A stretch of DNA of 51,058 bases. It comes from Saprospiraceae bacterium. Its GTDB lineage: Bacteria > Bacteroidota > Bacteroidia > Chitinophagales > Saprospiraceae. Shown piece after piece: positions 1-8,927 of this stretch; position 1 is the first letter of the stretch; each line of letters opens with the position of its first letter. The stretch is taken from NCBI GenBank assembly GCA_028280415.1, contig JANQLV010000026.1, positions 1-51,058 on the forward strand. The letters run 5' to 3'. The notes under the pieces are model-generated. The model was given only the letters and a program-made list of their open reading frames with translations, searched no databases and was not told the origin of the DNA. The position numbers and the translations under genes were made by a program.

Positions 1-132
1 ATTATTGGTCCGATTTGAAACCAAATCACATACATGGATGGGCTTACACTATTTAGCGTTTTCACTCATCCTTATCAGAAATCATTTTTAAACAACTTCA
101 CTTTTTAAAAAACAGCTACATAATTTATCATA

Positions 133-1632
133 CTAAACCTTGTCATTTCCCAGTTGCTTGATCTTAATACTAAAGGCTGCAAAGAGCAGTGTCATAAATG
201 GGCTGAGCCAGTTGAAAATGGCATACATAAAATAAGCGCCAACGCCAACGCCGAGTACCTCTGATTGGTAAGCGCCGCAAGTATTCCAGGGAATCAAAAC
301 AGAAGTAACGGTACCGGAGTCCTCCAGGGTCCGACTGAGGTTCTCTGGTGCAAGTCCACGGTCTTCATAAGCTTTTTTAAACATTTTACCGGGAATTACC
401 AAAGCAAGATATTGATCGGAAGCGGTGATATTCAAAGCCAGACAACTGGCCACCGTACTGGCGAAAAGACCAAATACAGATTTAGCAATGCTCAGGAGTG
501 ATTTGGTAATACGGGCCAGTGCGCCGATCCCATCCATTGCTCCACCGAAGACCATCGCTGAAAGCACCAGATATACGGTCCACAGCATTCCCTGTATTCC
601 TTTTCCTTGTAATAATTTGGAAAGGGCATCCTCAGCATCTTCTCCCAGGTTCATTTCTTTTACGAAAGCTGGCAAGCTTAATTCGGTTTCGACAAAAAGA
701 GATTGAGTAACTGCACTAAAATAAGATTTAGCATCCAGCGTACTGATACCAGCTAACTCTTTGATCACTTCAGGCTGGAAAATAACTGCAAAAACACCAC
801 CCAGAAGCGCTCCAATACTAAGCGCTATGATGGGTTTTACTTTTAAAATAATGACAATCAATACGATTACCGGGACGATAAATAGCCAGGGTGTTATATT
901 GAATTTATGCTCCAGCATATCGCTAATTAAGGTATTATTTTCTGCTAGTTCTCCACTGCCTATTACAAGTCCTAAAATAATAAATACGATCAAGGTAACC
1001 AGAATGGAAGGGACAGTAGTCAGCGCCATATAACGGATGTGACTGAATAGCTCCCCACCTGCCATGGCCGGTGCAAGGTTGGTCGTATCACTAAGTGGAG
1101 ACATTTTATCTCCAAAATAAGCCCCCGAAAGTACGGCGCCTGCCGTCATGCCCGGAGAGATTGTCATGGCACTACCGATTCCTATCAGGGCAATTCCGAC
1201 AGTAGCAGAAGTCGTCCAGGAACTTCCGGTAGCCAGAGAAATGACTGCGCAAATCACGACACAGGCAGCCAGAAAAATTGTGGGATTCAATATTTTTAAA
1301 CCATAATAGACCATAGCCGGTACGACACCGCTCATCATCCAGGTACCGGCCAGTGCTCCGACTAAAAGAAGAATTACAATCGGTATGAAAACACTTTTTA
1401 TATTGTCCCATATTTCCTCAATGATTCTTCCGATGCTGACCTTATTGAACAATCCCATGATAGCCGCAAAAACTCCGGAAGCCAAAAGAATATGGTGATT
1501 CGAATAGGTTCCCAGCCATTCTCCATCGTGTAAAAGAATATTATATGCTAATAAACTAATGAGTACCAGTGCCGGGAGCAAAGCTTCCCATAGTGATAAT
1601 TCCTTATTCTCCTGAATTTTGTGCTTCTCCAT
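133..1632 (-). CDS. nhaC: NhaC-family Na+/H+ antiporter
   Basis: A 499-residue polytopic inner-membrane protein that should exchange Na+ for H+ and so contribute to sodium and pH homeostasis. The sequence is almost entirely hydrophobic helices. It carries the conserved NhaC-type stretches around residues 134-147 (LATGSSWTTSATVG) and 165-190 (SGAYFGDKMSPLSDTTNLAPA), the latter being the polar re-entrant region typical of the ion-transporter (IT) superfamily. Length matches the family. The start is an ATG with no better upstream choice. The next gene on the same strand, upstream in transcription, is a sodium-coupled amino-acid symporter with a gap of about 75 bases, so the two may be co-transcribed and linked through the sodium gradient. 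A lactate/malate exchanger (MleN-like) role in the same family cannot be excluded by eye. Confidence 0.85.
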   Translation of the reverse strand: MEKHKIQENKELSLWEALLPALVLISLLAYNILLHDGEWLGTYSNHHILLASGVFAAIMGLFNKVSIGRIIEEIWDNIKSVFIPIVILLLVGALAGTWMMSGVVPAMVYYGLKILNPTIFLAACVVICAVISLATGSSWTTSATVGIALIGIGSAMTISPGMTAGAVLSGAYFGDKMSPLSDTTNLAPAMAGGELFSHIRYMALTTVPSILVTLIVFIILGLVIGSGELAENNTLISDMLEHKFNITPWLFIVPVIVLIVIILKVKPIIALSIGALLGGVFAVIFQPEVIKELAGISTLDAKSYFSAVTQSLFVETELSLPAFVKEMNLGEDAEDALSKLLQGKGIQGMLWTVYLVLSAMVFGGAMDGIGALARITKSLLSIAKSVFGLFASTVASCLALNITASDQYLALVIPGKMFKKAYEDRGLAPENLSRTLEDSGTVTSVLIPWNTCGAYQSEVLGVGVGAYFMYAIFNWLSPFMTLLFAAFSIKIKQLGNDKV

Positions 1633-1707
1633 TTTAGACCGTTTCTTTGCCTAAAGATATTCAATTGAACTTAAAATCAAAATCCAAATGTTAGCAGGCC
1701 AGGGCGC

Positions 1708-3345
1708 TTATTTTTTTAAATACCTTTTTTGACCGAAATAGTCTTTACTCAGTTTGCGGGCCAGACCGGATAATAATACCAGGGCAATCACATTGGGAAT
1801 TGTGCCCAGGGACATTGCCAGATCACCCATCTCCCAGATAATATTGAGTGAAAGGATCGCTCCGATAAAGTGCATGACAACATACAGGATTCTATAGGGC
1901 AGGATTGCTTTTTCGCCAAAGAGGTAAATTGCACAGCGGTCTCCGTAATAACTCCAGGATATTGCAGTTGATATCGCAAATAATATGACGCAAAGTACAA
2001 CTATCAAAACCCCAAAGGATCCAAGTGCATCTTTGTAGGCCCACATGGTAAGCGGAGCCGAGTTTTCGACAGCGTTTGCATAGAGCTGATCGTATGTTTG
2101 CCGGCTACTGCTTCGGGCTATATTTTCGGAAGGGTAAATAAACCCTGTGAAAGGAGTTTCCATAGCTTCATCTTCGTATAATATTTTTACAGGGACCTCG
2201 TGCCAGGAAAGCAATACTTTACCCTGCTGAATGCCATTTTTTACTATAATGCTATCCCTTGAATGGGATTGAATTTCGTAGGCATTGAGGTTTTCAGTTC
2301 GATAACTGAGATCACCCGAGTGGAGTAAAATATCGGTAGGAGTAGTTTTATACCATACTCCGGTCGTCAGGATTACCATAGCTGTGATTGTGCAAATGGC
2401 CAGGGTGTCGATAAAAGGTTCAAGTAGTGCTACCACACCTTCCGATACTGGTTCTGTGGTTTTAGCGGCTGAATGGGCGATTGGAGCAGAGCCTTGCCCG
2501 GCTTCATTGGAAAAAAGCCCTCTGCGGACCCCCCAGAGCAAGGTTTGCAAGAACACTCCGGTGCCCGTTCCAGCTATTCCGGCACTGGGATTAAAAGCTT
2601 CCGAAAGGATTAATTTCAAGGCAGGAATAATTTCAGTAGCATTGATAAACAGAACCATTAAGCCTCCTAAAACGTATAATGCCGCCATAGAGGGAGCAAG
2701 TATCCCGGTGACTTTTCCAATACGTGAAATCCCGCCAATAATTACCAATCCGACCAGGGCAGCAGTAATGCATCCGGTTAACCAGACCGGGATATGAAAA
2801 ACGGTGTTTACCAAATCTGCCAGTGTATTAGCCTGGATGGCGTTTCCGGAAATCATCGCCATAGTAATCAGTGCTCCGGCAAAAAACATCGCCATTGGTT
2901 TCCATTTTTTGCCCAGGCCCTGTTCGATATAATACATGGGACCACCGGATACCGTACCGGAGCTTTGTCCGTCTTTTTTGGGCATGCTCACCCTGAACTT
3001 CTGAGCGAGGGTCACTTCTGTAAATTTTGTAGCCATCCCCAGAATTGCGGTTACCCACATCCAGAAAATAGCCCCGGGACCACCCCAGTGAATTGCAATA
3101 GCTACCCCGGCAATATTGCCTATCCCAACGGTAGCGGAAAGAGCTGTGGTTAATGCCTGAAAATGACTTACATCACCCTGCGCCTTAGGATCATCGTATT
3201 TACCCCGAACGACTGCCAGTCCATGCCCGAACCAACGAAATTGGATAAAGCCCAGCCGGATGCTTAGCCATAAACCGGTTCCCAATAGGGCAACAACCAG
3301 TATGTTTTCCAAAATGTCATTGACATGATTGAGTACTACTTCCAT
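1708..3345 (-). CDS. AGCS-family sodium:alanine/glycine symporter with enlarged polar loop
   Basis: A 545-residue sodium-coupled amino-acid importer of the alanine/glycine:cation symporter family (AlsT/DagA type). Diagnostic segments are the first helix region SATVGIGNIAGVAIAIHWGG (about residues 70-89), GGPMYYIEQGL (about 134-144) and the signature LFSNEAGQGSAPIAHSAA (about 277-294). Between the helix ending TTGVWY (about 332) and the one beginning near 433 there is a polar stretch of roughly 100 residues, much longer than the short loop in the bacterial archetypes of 450-490 residues. It contains no obvious known domain. Transport direction and exact substrate (alanine, glycine, glutamine) cannot be read from sequence. 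It lies directly upstream of nhaC on the same strand. Confidence 0.88.
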   Translation of the reverse strand: MEVVLNHVNDILENILVVALLGTGLWLSIRLGFIQFRWFGHGLAVVRGKYDDPKAQGDVSHFQALTTALSATVGIGNIAGVAIAIHWGGPGAIFWMWVTAILGMATKFTEVTLAQKFRVSMPKKDGQSSGTVSGGPMYYIEQGLGKKWKPMAMFFAGALITMAMISGNAIQANTLADLVNTVFHIPVWLTGCITAALVGLVIIGGISRIGKVTGILAPSMAALYVLGGLMVLFINATEIIPALKLILSEAFNPSAGIAGTGTGVFLQTLLWGVRRGLFSNEAGQGSAPIAHSAAKTTEPVSEGVVALLEPFIDTLAICTITAMVILTTGVWYKTTPTDILLHSGDLSYRTENLNAYEIQSHSRDSIIVKNGIQQGKVLLSWHEVPVKILYEDEAMETPFTGFIYPSENIARSSSRQTYDQLYANAVENSAPLTMWAYKDALGSFGVLIVVLCVILFAISTAISWSYYGDRCAIYLFGEKAILPYRILYVVMHFIGAILSLNIIWEMGDLAMSLGTIPNVIALVLLSGLARKLSKDYFGQKRYLKK

Positions 3346-3426
3346 TTTTTACATTTTTGATAATGGAATACAAAATGCTGTTAATGAATGATTTAGGGCA
3401 GGAAAAGTCAGAAGCTTATTAAAAAT

Positions 3427-3447
3427 GTCAGTAGATATATTACTGAC
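3427..3447 (-). terminator. Intrinsic terminator after the 3462-4688 gene
   Basis: A perfect 7-bp stem, GTCAGTA/TACTGAC, with a 7-base loop. Reading on the minus strand it is followed by ATTTTTAA (positions 3426 down to about 3419). It lies 15 bases past the stop codon of the membrane-protein gene, so it probably ends that transcript before the symporter gene. Confidence 0.55.
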
Positions 3448-3461
3448 AAAAGAAATAAGAG

Positions 3462-4688
3462 TTAAAAAGAAAGATTAGAAGCCGGGATTTTTAACCTGAT
3501 TTTTCGTTCGCGTTTTTCAGACATTTCAAAAAAACAGTTTTTTAGCGGGAGAAAATGTTGTTCTTTCTTCCACTTGCCTTTTCCAAACAGACCATCAAGC
3601 AATGCTTGTATCAATCTGCGAATCTCGTTATGATCCTTGATATCGTAAACTTTGCCTGAGCGTGTTTCGTTTTTGGGCTTGATTTCCAGCCATTGATTGT
3701 CCCCGGAGTTTTTTCGTTGGGCAAATTTGAGCAGGAGTTCGTAAGACATGGGACTCAGCAGAATGTCCCGGTTTTCTTTTCCCGGGAAGCCCTTGATTTT
3801 TACAATATTTTCGAATTTTCCTTTCTCATTTTTTTTGCGGATAAAAGACAAATGGATAATCTCCGGGCCGGGAATAATATTCTGGGCCAGTTCTTTAACC
3901 CAGCTGAGCGCCAGTGCAAAAAACAGCATGATCAGGCAGGTTTTGAAAATGGCGGAAAGTAAAGTAAGGTCAAAATCAGAAGCACTGAGTTTGTACAATT
4001 GAGCAATAGAGGTAAAAAGAACAACTACGATAGTTAACCAGGCCAACAGTGGAAGGCGTCTTTTTCGAAAGGATTCCCAGAGTACGGCTCCTAAAAAGAA
4101 CAGGGTGAGTATACCGTAATACACGTCCAGTTCGCTGATTAGTGCCAGTTTATTTTCAAAAAATAATTTACTAATCGTAGGAAGCAGGGAAAATAGAAAA
4201 GGCAGACCTATGATGTAATACCAGTACCTGGATTTGATTAAGCCTGCCAGGCGGCCGGGGATATTTTTAAACCAGGGCAAAGCCATCAGGATGAGTAAGC
4301 TGTTGAACAAAGAAAGGATACTCCGCCAGCCATTGAGCTGGAATAATTGTCTGGGATAGGCATTCAGACTTTCCTGATAAGTTTGGCGGATTTCGGAAAT
4401 ACCCATTGTAGTATTACTGTTTTCCTTTAGTAGCTGGCTGATTTGTTCATAGCTTTTACTGCGATCCTGATTTATCTTTTGAGAAAAATAGATATCCGCT
4501 ATACCGGAAAAGCTCCAGCAAAGTACCGAAAGCGCCAGCCATACCTGCCCAAGGTCATTTTGCTTTTTTCCGATGTGCCACCAGATAAAGAGCAGGGCAA
4601 GACAGGCTACCAAACCGGTAGCAAATTGCCACCAGCCATAGAAGGAAAGAAGTTGGGCTTCAGTCAGGTATTGGAGTGCTTCGTTCAA
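3462..4688 (-). CDS. Unknown membrane protein with soluble C-terminal domain
   Basis: A 408-residue protein I do not recognise. The N-terminal two thirds hold about seven predicted membrane helices (near residues 20-38, 48-63, 120-137, 155-172, 188-203, 210-228 and 240-262). A charged region of about residues 90-118 lies between the second and third helices. The last 140 residues are soluble and basic, with an alpha/beta look and a KxRKIRLKIP ending, perhaps a small winged-helix or signalling-type domain. The reading frame opens with TTG at 4688; no ATG, GTG or other TTG precedes it in frame before a stop. A 6-codon ATG mini-ORF (4705-4685) ends in TGA overlapping this TTG. The gene follows crtZ on the same strand after a 115-base gap containing a long inverted repeat. 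Its relation to carotenoid synthesis is unknown. Confidence 0.6.
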   Translation of the reverse strand: MNEALQYLTEAQLLSFYGWWQFATGLVACLALLFIWWHIGKKQNDLGQVWLALSVLCWSFSGIADIYFSQKINQDRSKSYEQISQLLKENSNTTMGISEIRQTYQESLNAYPRQLFQLNGWRSILSLFNSLLILMALPWFKNIPGRLAGLIKSRYWYYIIGLPFLFSLLPTISKLFFENKLALISELDVYYGILTLFFLGAVLWESFRKRRLPLLAWLTIVVVLFTSIAQLYKLSASDFDLTLLSAIFKTCLIMLFFALALSWVKELAQNIIPGPEIIHLSFIRKKNEKGKFENIVKIKGFPGKENRDILLSPMSYELLLKFAQRKNSGDNQWLEIKPKNETRSGKVYDIKDHNEIRRLIQALLDGLFGKGKWKKEQHFLPLKNCFFEMSEKRERKIRLKIPASNLSF

Positions 4689-4691
4689 AGT

Positions 4692-4773
4692 AATTCTATA
4701 TTCATTTTTGCTTATTTAAAAACTTTAGAAAAATCCTGCTATGTAGAACTTTTCGAAATCTGAATATAGAATT
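4692..4773. repeat. 13-base perfect inverted repeat pair
   Basis: AATTCTATATTCA at 4692-4704 is the exact reverse complement of TGAATATAGAATT at 4761-4773, separated by 56 bases. The pair sits between crtZ and the unknown membrane-protein gene. The inner arm begins only 3 bases upstream of that gene's TTG start, so a fold in the mRNA would cover its ribosome-binding region. No U-run follows, so it is not a normal terminator. Confidence 0.6.
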
Positions 4774-4803
4774 TTTTTGGGAAAGCAAAAATTAGGTGGG
4801 GAC

Positions 4804-5277
4804 TTAGCTGCGCTTGGCAGAACGAGCAGCTTCGCGGAAGTACTTCAAGGGTACCCAAAGCATACCAAAACATTCACCATCTTCTTTACCGAGGTGTTTG
4901 TGATGTACTTTATGCGCTTTTCGAATGGCTCGGAAATAAATATTGTCGGTTCTTCTCAGTACTTTAAATCTTTGATGAATAAAAATATCGTGTACAAAAA
5001 AATAAGCGGCCCCATAAGCGGCAATACCTATTCCCACAAAAAATAGCCAGTTGAATCCGGCTTGTGAGCCAAAAAAACATAGTAAAATACTTGGTACGGC
5101 AAAGATGATAAAAAAGGCATCATTTTTTTCGAACCAATGCTCGTGATTCGGCTGGTGATGGTCCTCGTGCAGATGCCATAGCAGGCCATGCATTATGTAT
5201 TTGTGGGTAAACCAGGAGACGCCTTCCATCAGGATGAATGTTGTCAGAAAAACCAGTATATTGAATATAATCGCCAT
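4804..5277 (-). CDS. crtZ: Beta-carotene hydroxylase CrtZ (fatty-acid hydroxylase superfamily)
   Basis: A 157-residue di-iron membrane hydroxylase that adds 3-hydroxyl groups to beta-ionone rings, converting beta-carotene to zeaxanthin. All four histidine clusters of the family are visible: HKYIMH, HEDHH, HDIFIH and HKVHHKH, interleaved with four hydrophobic helices. Length is normal for bacterial CrtZ (about 150-175 residues). The ATG start lies 14 bases after the crtB stop, so it is the third gene of a crtI-crtB-crtZ operon. No lycopene cyclase is visible in the window, so the ring-closing step must be encoded elsewhere. Confidence 0.92.
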   Translation of the reverse strand: MAIIFNILVFLTTFILMEGVSWFTHKYIMHGLLWHLHEDHHQPNHEHWFEKNDAFFIIFAVPSILLCFFGSQAGFNWLFFVGIGIAAYGAAYFFVHDIFIHQRFKVLRRTDNIYFRAIRKAHKVHHKHLGKEDGECFGMLWVPLKYFREAARSAKRS

Positions 5278-5291
5278 GTCTTAAGATTCTT

Positions 5292-6128
5292 TTAAAGCAT
5301 ATTAAATTGATAACGAAGCATTGAACTCATCATAAGTGTAAATTTGCGGGGATTGGAAATTCGAATGCGTTCGCTCATTACCCGACTTGCCGGAGCGCTT
5401 TTTATTTTTCCAAACAGTTTTCGATAATAAATGTAAGCCAAATATACACCGCGTTTGGCTCCGGCTGGTAACATTTTGATACCTTTTAATGCTTCTTCAA
5501 AATCTTCTTCAATCTCTTTTTCAATCAACAATTTATCTTCGGGGGTGAACTCGGCCAGGTTGACTCCCGGGAAGTAACTCCTGCCCAACTCTTCGAAATC
5601 CGCTTTGGCATCTCTGAGAAAATTGACTTTTTGAAAAGCAGCTCCCAGTCGCATCGCATAAGGCTTCATTGCCTGGTAGCTTTGCTCATCACCATTTGTA
5701 AATACCCGCAGGCACATTAAGCCTACTACTTCTGCAGAACCCAGGATGTATTCTTTGTAACCTTCCAGCGAATAGATTTTTTTATTCAAATCCATTGCCA
5801 TGCTTTTCATAAAGGTATCAATCAATTCTCGTTCAATATTATACTTGTTGACCGTATGCTGAAAACTATTGAGAATGGGATTCAAACTGATTCCTTGTTC
5901 GATCGCTTCATAGGTATCTTGCCAAAACTTATTGAGCAAATAGTCCTGGTCATAGCCTTCGAATGTATCTACAATCTCATCGGCAAAACGTACAAAACCG
6001 TAAATATTGTAAATCGGGGTGTGGTATTTTTTATCCAAAAAATAAATGCCAAGCGAAAAACTTGTACTGTAATTTTTAGTAGTGTATTTACTGCAATGTG
6101 TAGAGACCTGATCAAAAAGTGCTTTCAT
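5292..6128 (-). CDS. crtB: Phytoene synthase CrtB
   Basis: A 278-residue trans-isoprenyl diphosphate synthase (squalene/phytoene synthase family) that condenses two geranylgeranyl diphosphates into phytoene, the first committed carotenoid step. The two aspartate-rich metal-binding motifs are present: DEIVD (about residues 48-52) in FADEIVDTFEGYD, and DAKAD (about 173-177) in NFLRDAKADFEELGRSYFP. The ending YQFNML and the length around 280 are typical of Bacteroidota CrtB. It sits 39 bases downstream of crtI and 14 bases upstream of crtZ. The shape of the operon makes phytoene synthase more likely than a squalene-forming enzyme. Confidence 0.94.
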   Translation of the reverse strand: MKALFDQVSTHCSKYTTKNYSTSFSLGIYFLDKKYHTPIYNIYGFVRFADEIVDTFEGYDQDYLLNKFWQDTYEAIEQGISLNPILNSFQHTVNKYNIERELIDTFMKSMAMDLNKKIYSLEGYKEYILGSAEVVGLMCLRVFTNGDEQSYQAMKPYAMRLGAAFQKVNFLRDAKADFEELGRSYFPGVNLAEFTPEDKLLIEKEIEEDFEEALKGIKMLPAGAKRGVYLAYIYYRKLFGKIKSAPASRVMSERIRISNPRKFTLMMSSMLRYQFNML

Positions 6129-6167
6129 TTCCTCGTGATTTTGGTACTGGGAATTTGCTGGTGTTTC

Positions 6168-7643
6168 TTAAAGGTTCAGTTGTTTCATGAGTTCTTTGGC
6201 CGCGACCTGTCCGGAGATAATAGAAGGAGGCACTCCCGGCCCCGGAACGGTTAGCTGCCCGGCAAAGTATAGATTTTTAACTTTCCTGCTTTTCAGCCGG
6301 GGTTTTAGAATAGCAGTTTGCCTGAGTGTATTTGCCAAACCATAAGCATTGCCTTTATAGGCATTATAATCGTTTATAAAATCAGAAACACAATAACTTC
6401 TTTTATAAATGATGTGATTTCGAATGTTTTCCCCTACGTAATTTTCCAGTCGATTCATTAAAATTTCAAAATAATGTTCACGAGTGGCTTCCTCATCTTT
6501 CAAACCCGGAGCAATCGGCATGAGTATGAAAATATTTTCATGACCCTCCGGTGCTACTTCCGGATCCGTTTTCGAAGGGCAACAAACATAAAATAAAGGC
6601 TTGCTTGGCCATTTGGGGTCGACATATATATCTTCGGAATGCTGTTTTAGATTATTATCAAAAAATAAAGTATGATGCCGCAATCCGGGTACTTTTTTAT
6701 TAATACCCAGATAAAACAATAAAGAAGATGGTGCGAAAGTCTTTTTTGACCAGTAGCGTTCGTCGTAGTTGCGGTATTGCTTTTCAAGGAGCTTGGATTC
6801 TATATGATGGTAATCGGCTGCCCCGATAACGGCATCAACGTCCATACTATGCCCATTGGCACTGACATGTTTGACCCTCTGATTATTGACTGTTAATGCT
6901 TGTACCGGTTCGTTTTGATAAAAATGCACCCCTTTTTCCTCGGCGATTGTTTTCATTCCCTGGATTACCTTGTGAAAACCGCCCATTGGATACCAGGTTC
7001 CCATTTTCAAACCGGCATAATTCATCAAACTGTACAAGGCGGGGGTCTTTTCGGGCATCGCTCCAAGAAACAAAACCGGAAATTCCATTAATGCAATCAG
7101 TTTGGGATGTTTAAAATATTTTTTGACATGTTCGCTAAAAGAAGAAAAGAGTTGTAAACGGAAAACGTCTTTGAATAATTTGAAATCCGCGAATTCTGTT
7201 AAGGATAAGCCCGGTTTATAAACCAGGTCATTGATCCCCACTTCGTATTTATAAGCCGCCTCTTTCATGAATTTTTTCAATTTGTCAGCGGTACCTTTTT
7301 CAATGGATTCAAACAGATTGCACAGCGCCTCAAAATCGGCCGGTACTTCTATTATTTCATTCCCTTCAAAAACCATTGTAAATCCGGGATCCAATAGTTT
7401 TAGCTCGTAAAAATCTCGTGGATGATAGCCAAAACGCTTAAAATACCTTTCGAAGACATCCGGCATCCAATACCAGCTCGGTCCCATATCAAACAGAAAG
7501 CCTTCTGCACTAAACTGCCGGGCACGACCGCCAACTTGTTCGTTTTTTTCGTAGACGTAGACCTCTTGTCCCTGTTCTGCTAAAACAGTAGCGGCACTAA
7601 GGCCGGCAAAGCCGGAACCAATAACTGCTATTTTCTTTTTCAA
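6168..7643 (-). CDS. crtI: Phytoene desaturase CrtI
   Basis: A 491-residue FAD-dependent desaturase that converts phytoene to lycopene (or a related desaturated product). The N-terminal Rossmann motif IGSGFAGLSAA (residues 8-18) continues to an acidic beta-strand end (VYEKNEQVGGRARQF). The C-terminal FAD/substrate signature is LYFAGQLTVPGPGVPPSIIS. Family length is about 490-500. The reading frame opens with TTG at 7643 followed by KKKIAVIG; no in-frame ATG lies nearby, so this start seems right, and the weak codon may limit expression. It is the first gene of the crtI-crtB-crtZ operon. A TATGTTTG -10 box with a matching -33 TTG lies about 60 bases upstream. Confidence 0.94.
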   Translation of the reverse strand: MKKKIAVIGSGFAGLSAATVLAEQGQEVYVYEKNEQVGGRARQFSAEGFLFDMGPSWYWMPDVFERYFKRFGYHPRDFYELKLLDPGFTMVFEGNEIIEVPADFEALCNLFESIEKGTADKLKKFMKEAAYKYEVGINDLVYKPGLSLTEFADFKLFKDVFRLQLFSSFSEHVKKYFKHPKLIALMEFPVLFLGAMPEKTPALYSLMNYAGLKMGTWYPMGGFHKVIQGMKTIAEEKGVHFYQNEPVQALTVNNQRVKHVSANGHSMDVDAVIGAADYHHIESKLLEKQYRNYDERYWSKKTFAPSSLLFYLGINKKVPGLRHHTLFFDNNLKQHSEDIYVDPKWPSKPLFYVCCPSKTDPEVAPEGHENIFILMPIAPGLKDEEATREHYFEILMNRLENYVGENIRNHIIYKRSYCVSDFINDYNAYKGNAYGLANTLRQTAILKPRLKSRKVKNLYFAGQLTVPGPGVPPSIISGQVAAKELMKQLNL

Positions 7644-7700
7644 AATGTTTTTTGTTTAACTTTTTACATAAAAACCTTAAACAAAATAAGGTACAGATTT

Positions 7701-7728
7701 CAAACATAGGTTTGTTCAAATGGTTCAA
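7701..7728 (-). promoter_or_regulatory. Promoter of the crtI-crtB-crtZ operon
   Basis: On the minus strand TATGTTTG (7708-7701) matches the Bacteroidota -10/-7 consensus TAnnTTTG. A TTG at 7728-7726 sits 17 bases upstream, the usual place for the -33 element. No other match occurs between crtI and the lipoprotein gene upstream of it. Confidence 0.6.
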
Positions 7729-7790
7729 GTAAGCAGGAAAAATTTATGAATATAAGTAATCAAAGAATCTTCCTGTGCTTTTTAAAATTC

Positions 7791-8315
7791 TCAAAATCTC
7801 TTTTCTGTATAAATTACTGTTCGATAAAGACGCCATTGACGCTTTGCTGTCTTTTTCCAGATGTCTATACGATTGACATCGACCGGTGGATTTTTGCTTT
7901 CTCTGTTTTCTTTATAAAAGATAGTCCAGCGAAGCGCGACATGTGCAAATTGCGCTCCGGCTTCTATTTCATTGATCTGTACTTTTATTTCAAAATCGTT
8001 TTTCTCAAACTGATGCACACTATGTCTGACAAAATTTGGGATATTTTCAGGTTGAATGACAGGAGACCAACTTTGGTATGCCGGATCAAATAATTGGATC
8101 AGACAGTTCGTATCGCGTTTATTATAGCAATGAACGAGTTGCTCAACGGAGTTTTGAATTGCAGCAACTTCAGTCTGGGCACTTAGCTTTTTGGTAGAAG
8201 AACAGGAATTGAGGGGCATTGAAAAAATGCAGATCATCAATAAAAACAGGCTACTGTAAATAAAAGAAAACCCTAACTTTTTATGGTAAAGAGAAATCCG
8301 GTTAAGCTGATTCAT
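7791..8315 (-). CDS. Predicted small lipoprotein, possibly NTF2/SnoaL-like
   Basis: A 174-residue protein with a long N-terminal hydrophobic segment and a lipobox-like LNSC giving an expected acylated Cys38, so probably an envelope lipoprotein. The mature part starts with a helix (VAAIQNSVEQLVHCYNKRDTNCLIQLFD) and continues with strands including AHVALRWTIFYKEN and RQWRLYRTVIYTE. That order, a helix with a 'YNxRD' stretch followed by an antiparallel sheet, resembles DUF4440/SnoaL-type NTF2-fold proteins. This is a fold guess from pattern only; no catalytic residues are assigned. It is monocistronic by context, ending about 60 bases before the crt promoter on the same strand. Confidence 0.6.
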   Translation of the reverse strand: MNQLNRISLYHKKLGFSFIYSSLFLLMICIFSMPLNSCSSTKKLSAQTEVAAIQNSVEQLVHCYNKRDTNCLIQLFDPAYQSWSPVIQPENIPNFVRHSVHQFEKNDFEIKVQINEIEAGAQFAHVALRWTIFYKENRESKNPPVDVNRIDIWKKTAKRQWRLYRTVIYTEKRF

Positions 8316-8904
8316 TTTATCTGGTTGAGGCTAGTATTCTGTTTGTAAAATAGTAAAAAGCAGGAGCTTTTTATCGGGAAGGGCAGGAAATTTGTCGGAA
8401 TGCATATATCAATTTGGGATATTTATCTGAGCGATATAGAGGGTTTAGTATAAAACGGATATAGTGAAATGATAAATAGGCTTTAGTCCATGCTTCCTTT
8501 TTAGGTATGGGAGCAGCATTGAAAACCCGATTACCAGAGTACTTTTCATTTTGGAAATTCGTATTTAGAGATATAGGTTGAATCTCCTAAAAAGGTTTAC
8601 ATTAATTTAATACAAATATATATGACCTTGAAAAAGATGAAGTCCGTAATTGTATTGCTATAATCATTGTTTTTTTGATTTTCCACGGTAATTGTTAGTT
8701 ATTAACATTTTTCATAGTCAAATGTGGATAATTTGTGGAAAAGTACTATTGTAGAATCGAAAAGCTATTATCATATTTGTATTGTATATAATATGTAATA
8801 GACGAATTTGCATCCGATGCTCAGTTTTATTTCTATGTTAACTGGAAATTTTCTCCCTTAAAGTTTCGAAGCTCCTTATAACCAAATGCCTAACTGAATT
8901 TTTC

Positions 8905-8927
8905 AAAAGCCTGGTTCCAGGTTTTTT
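8905..8927. terminator. Terminator-like hairpin, orphan
   Basis: AAAGCCTG and CAGGTTTT pair (one G-U) around a GTTC loop and are followed on the plus strand by a run of six T. On the minus strand the A-run also gives U residues. No gene on either strand clearly ends here. Confidence 0.35.

Noticed and set aside
2384-2797. Antisense open frame within the AGCS symporter (137 codons)
   Set aside because: Overlaps a highly conserved transporter in antisense; no independent evidence.
3462-4688. The unknown membrane protein as the missing lycopene cyclase
   Set aside because: Known CrtYcd-type cyclases are shorter and lack a 140-residue soluble C-terminal domain; no cyclase motif is visible, so the adjacency is not enough.
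8490-8519. ATGCTTCC ... GGGAGCAGCAT hairpin resembling the SRP RNA core (GGAGCAGC)
   Set aside because: The loop is 11 bases and not the GNRA tetraloop of SRP RNA, and the conserved asymmetric internal loop is not reproduced; no extended pairing was found.
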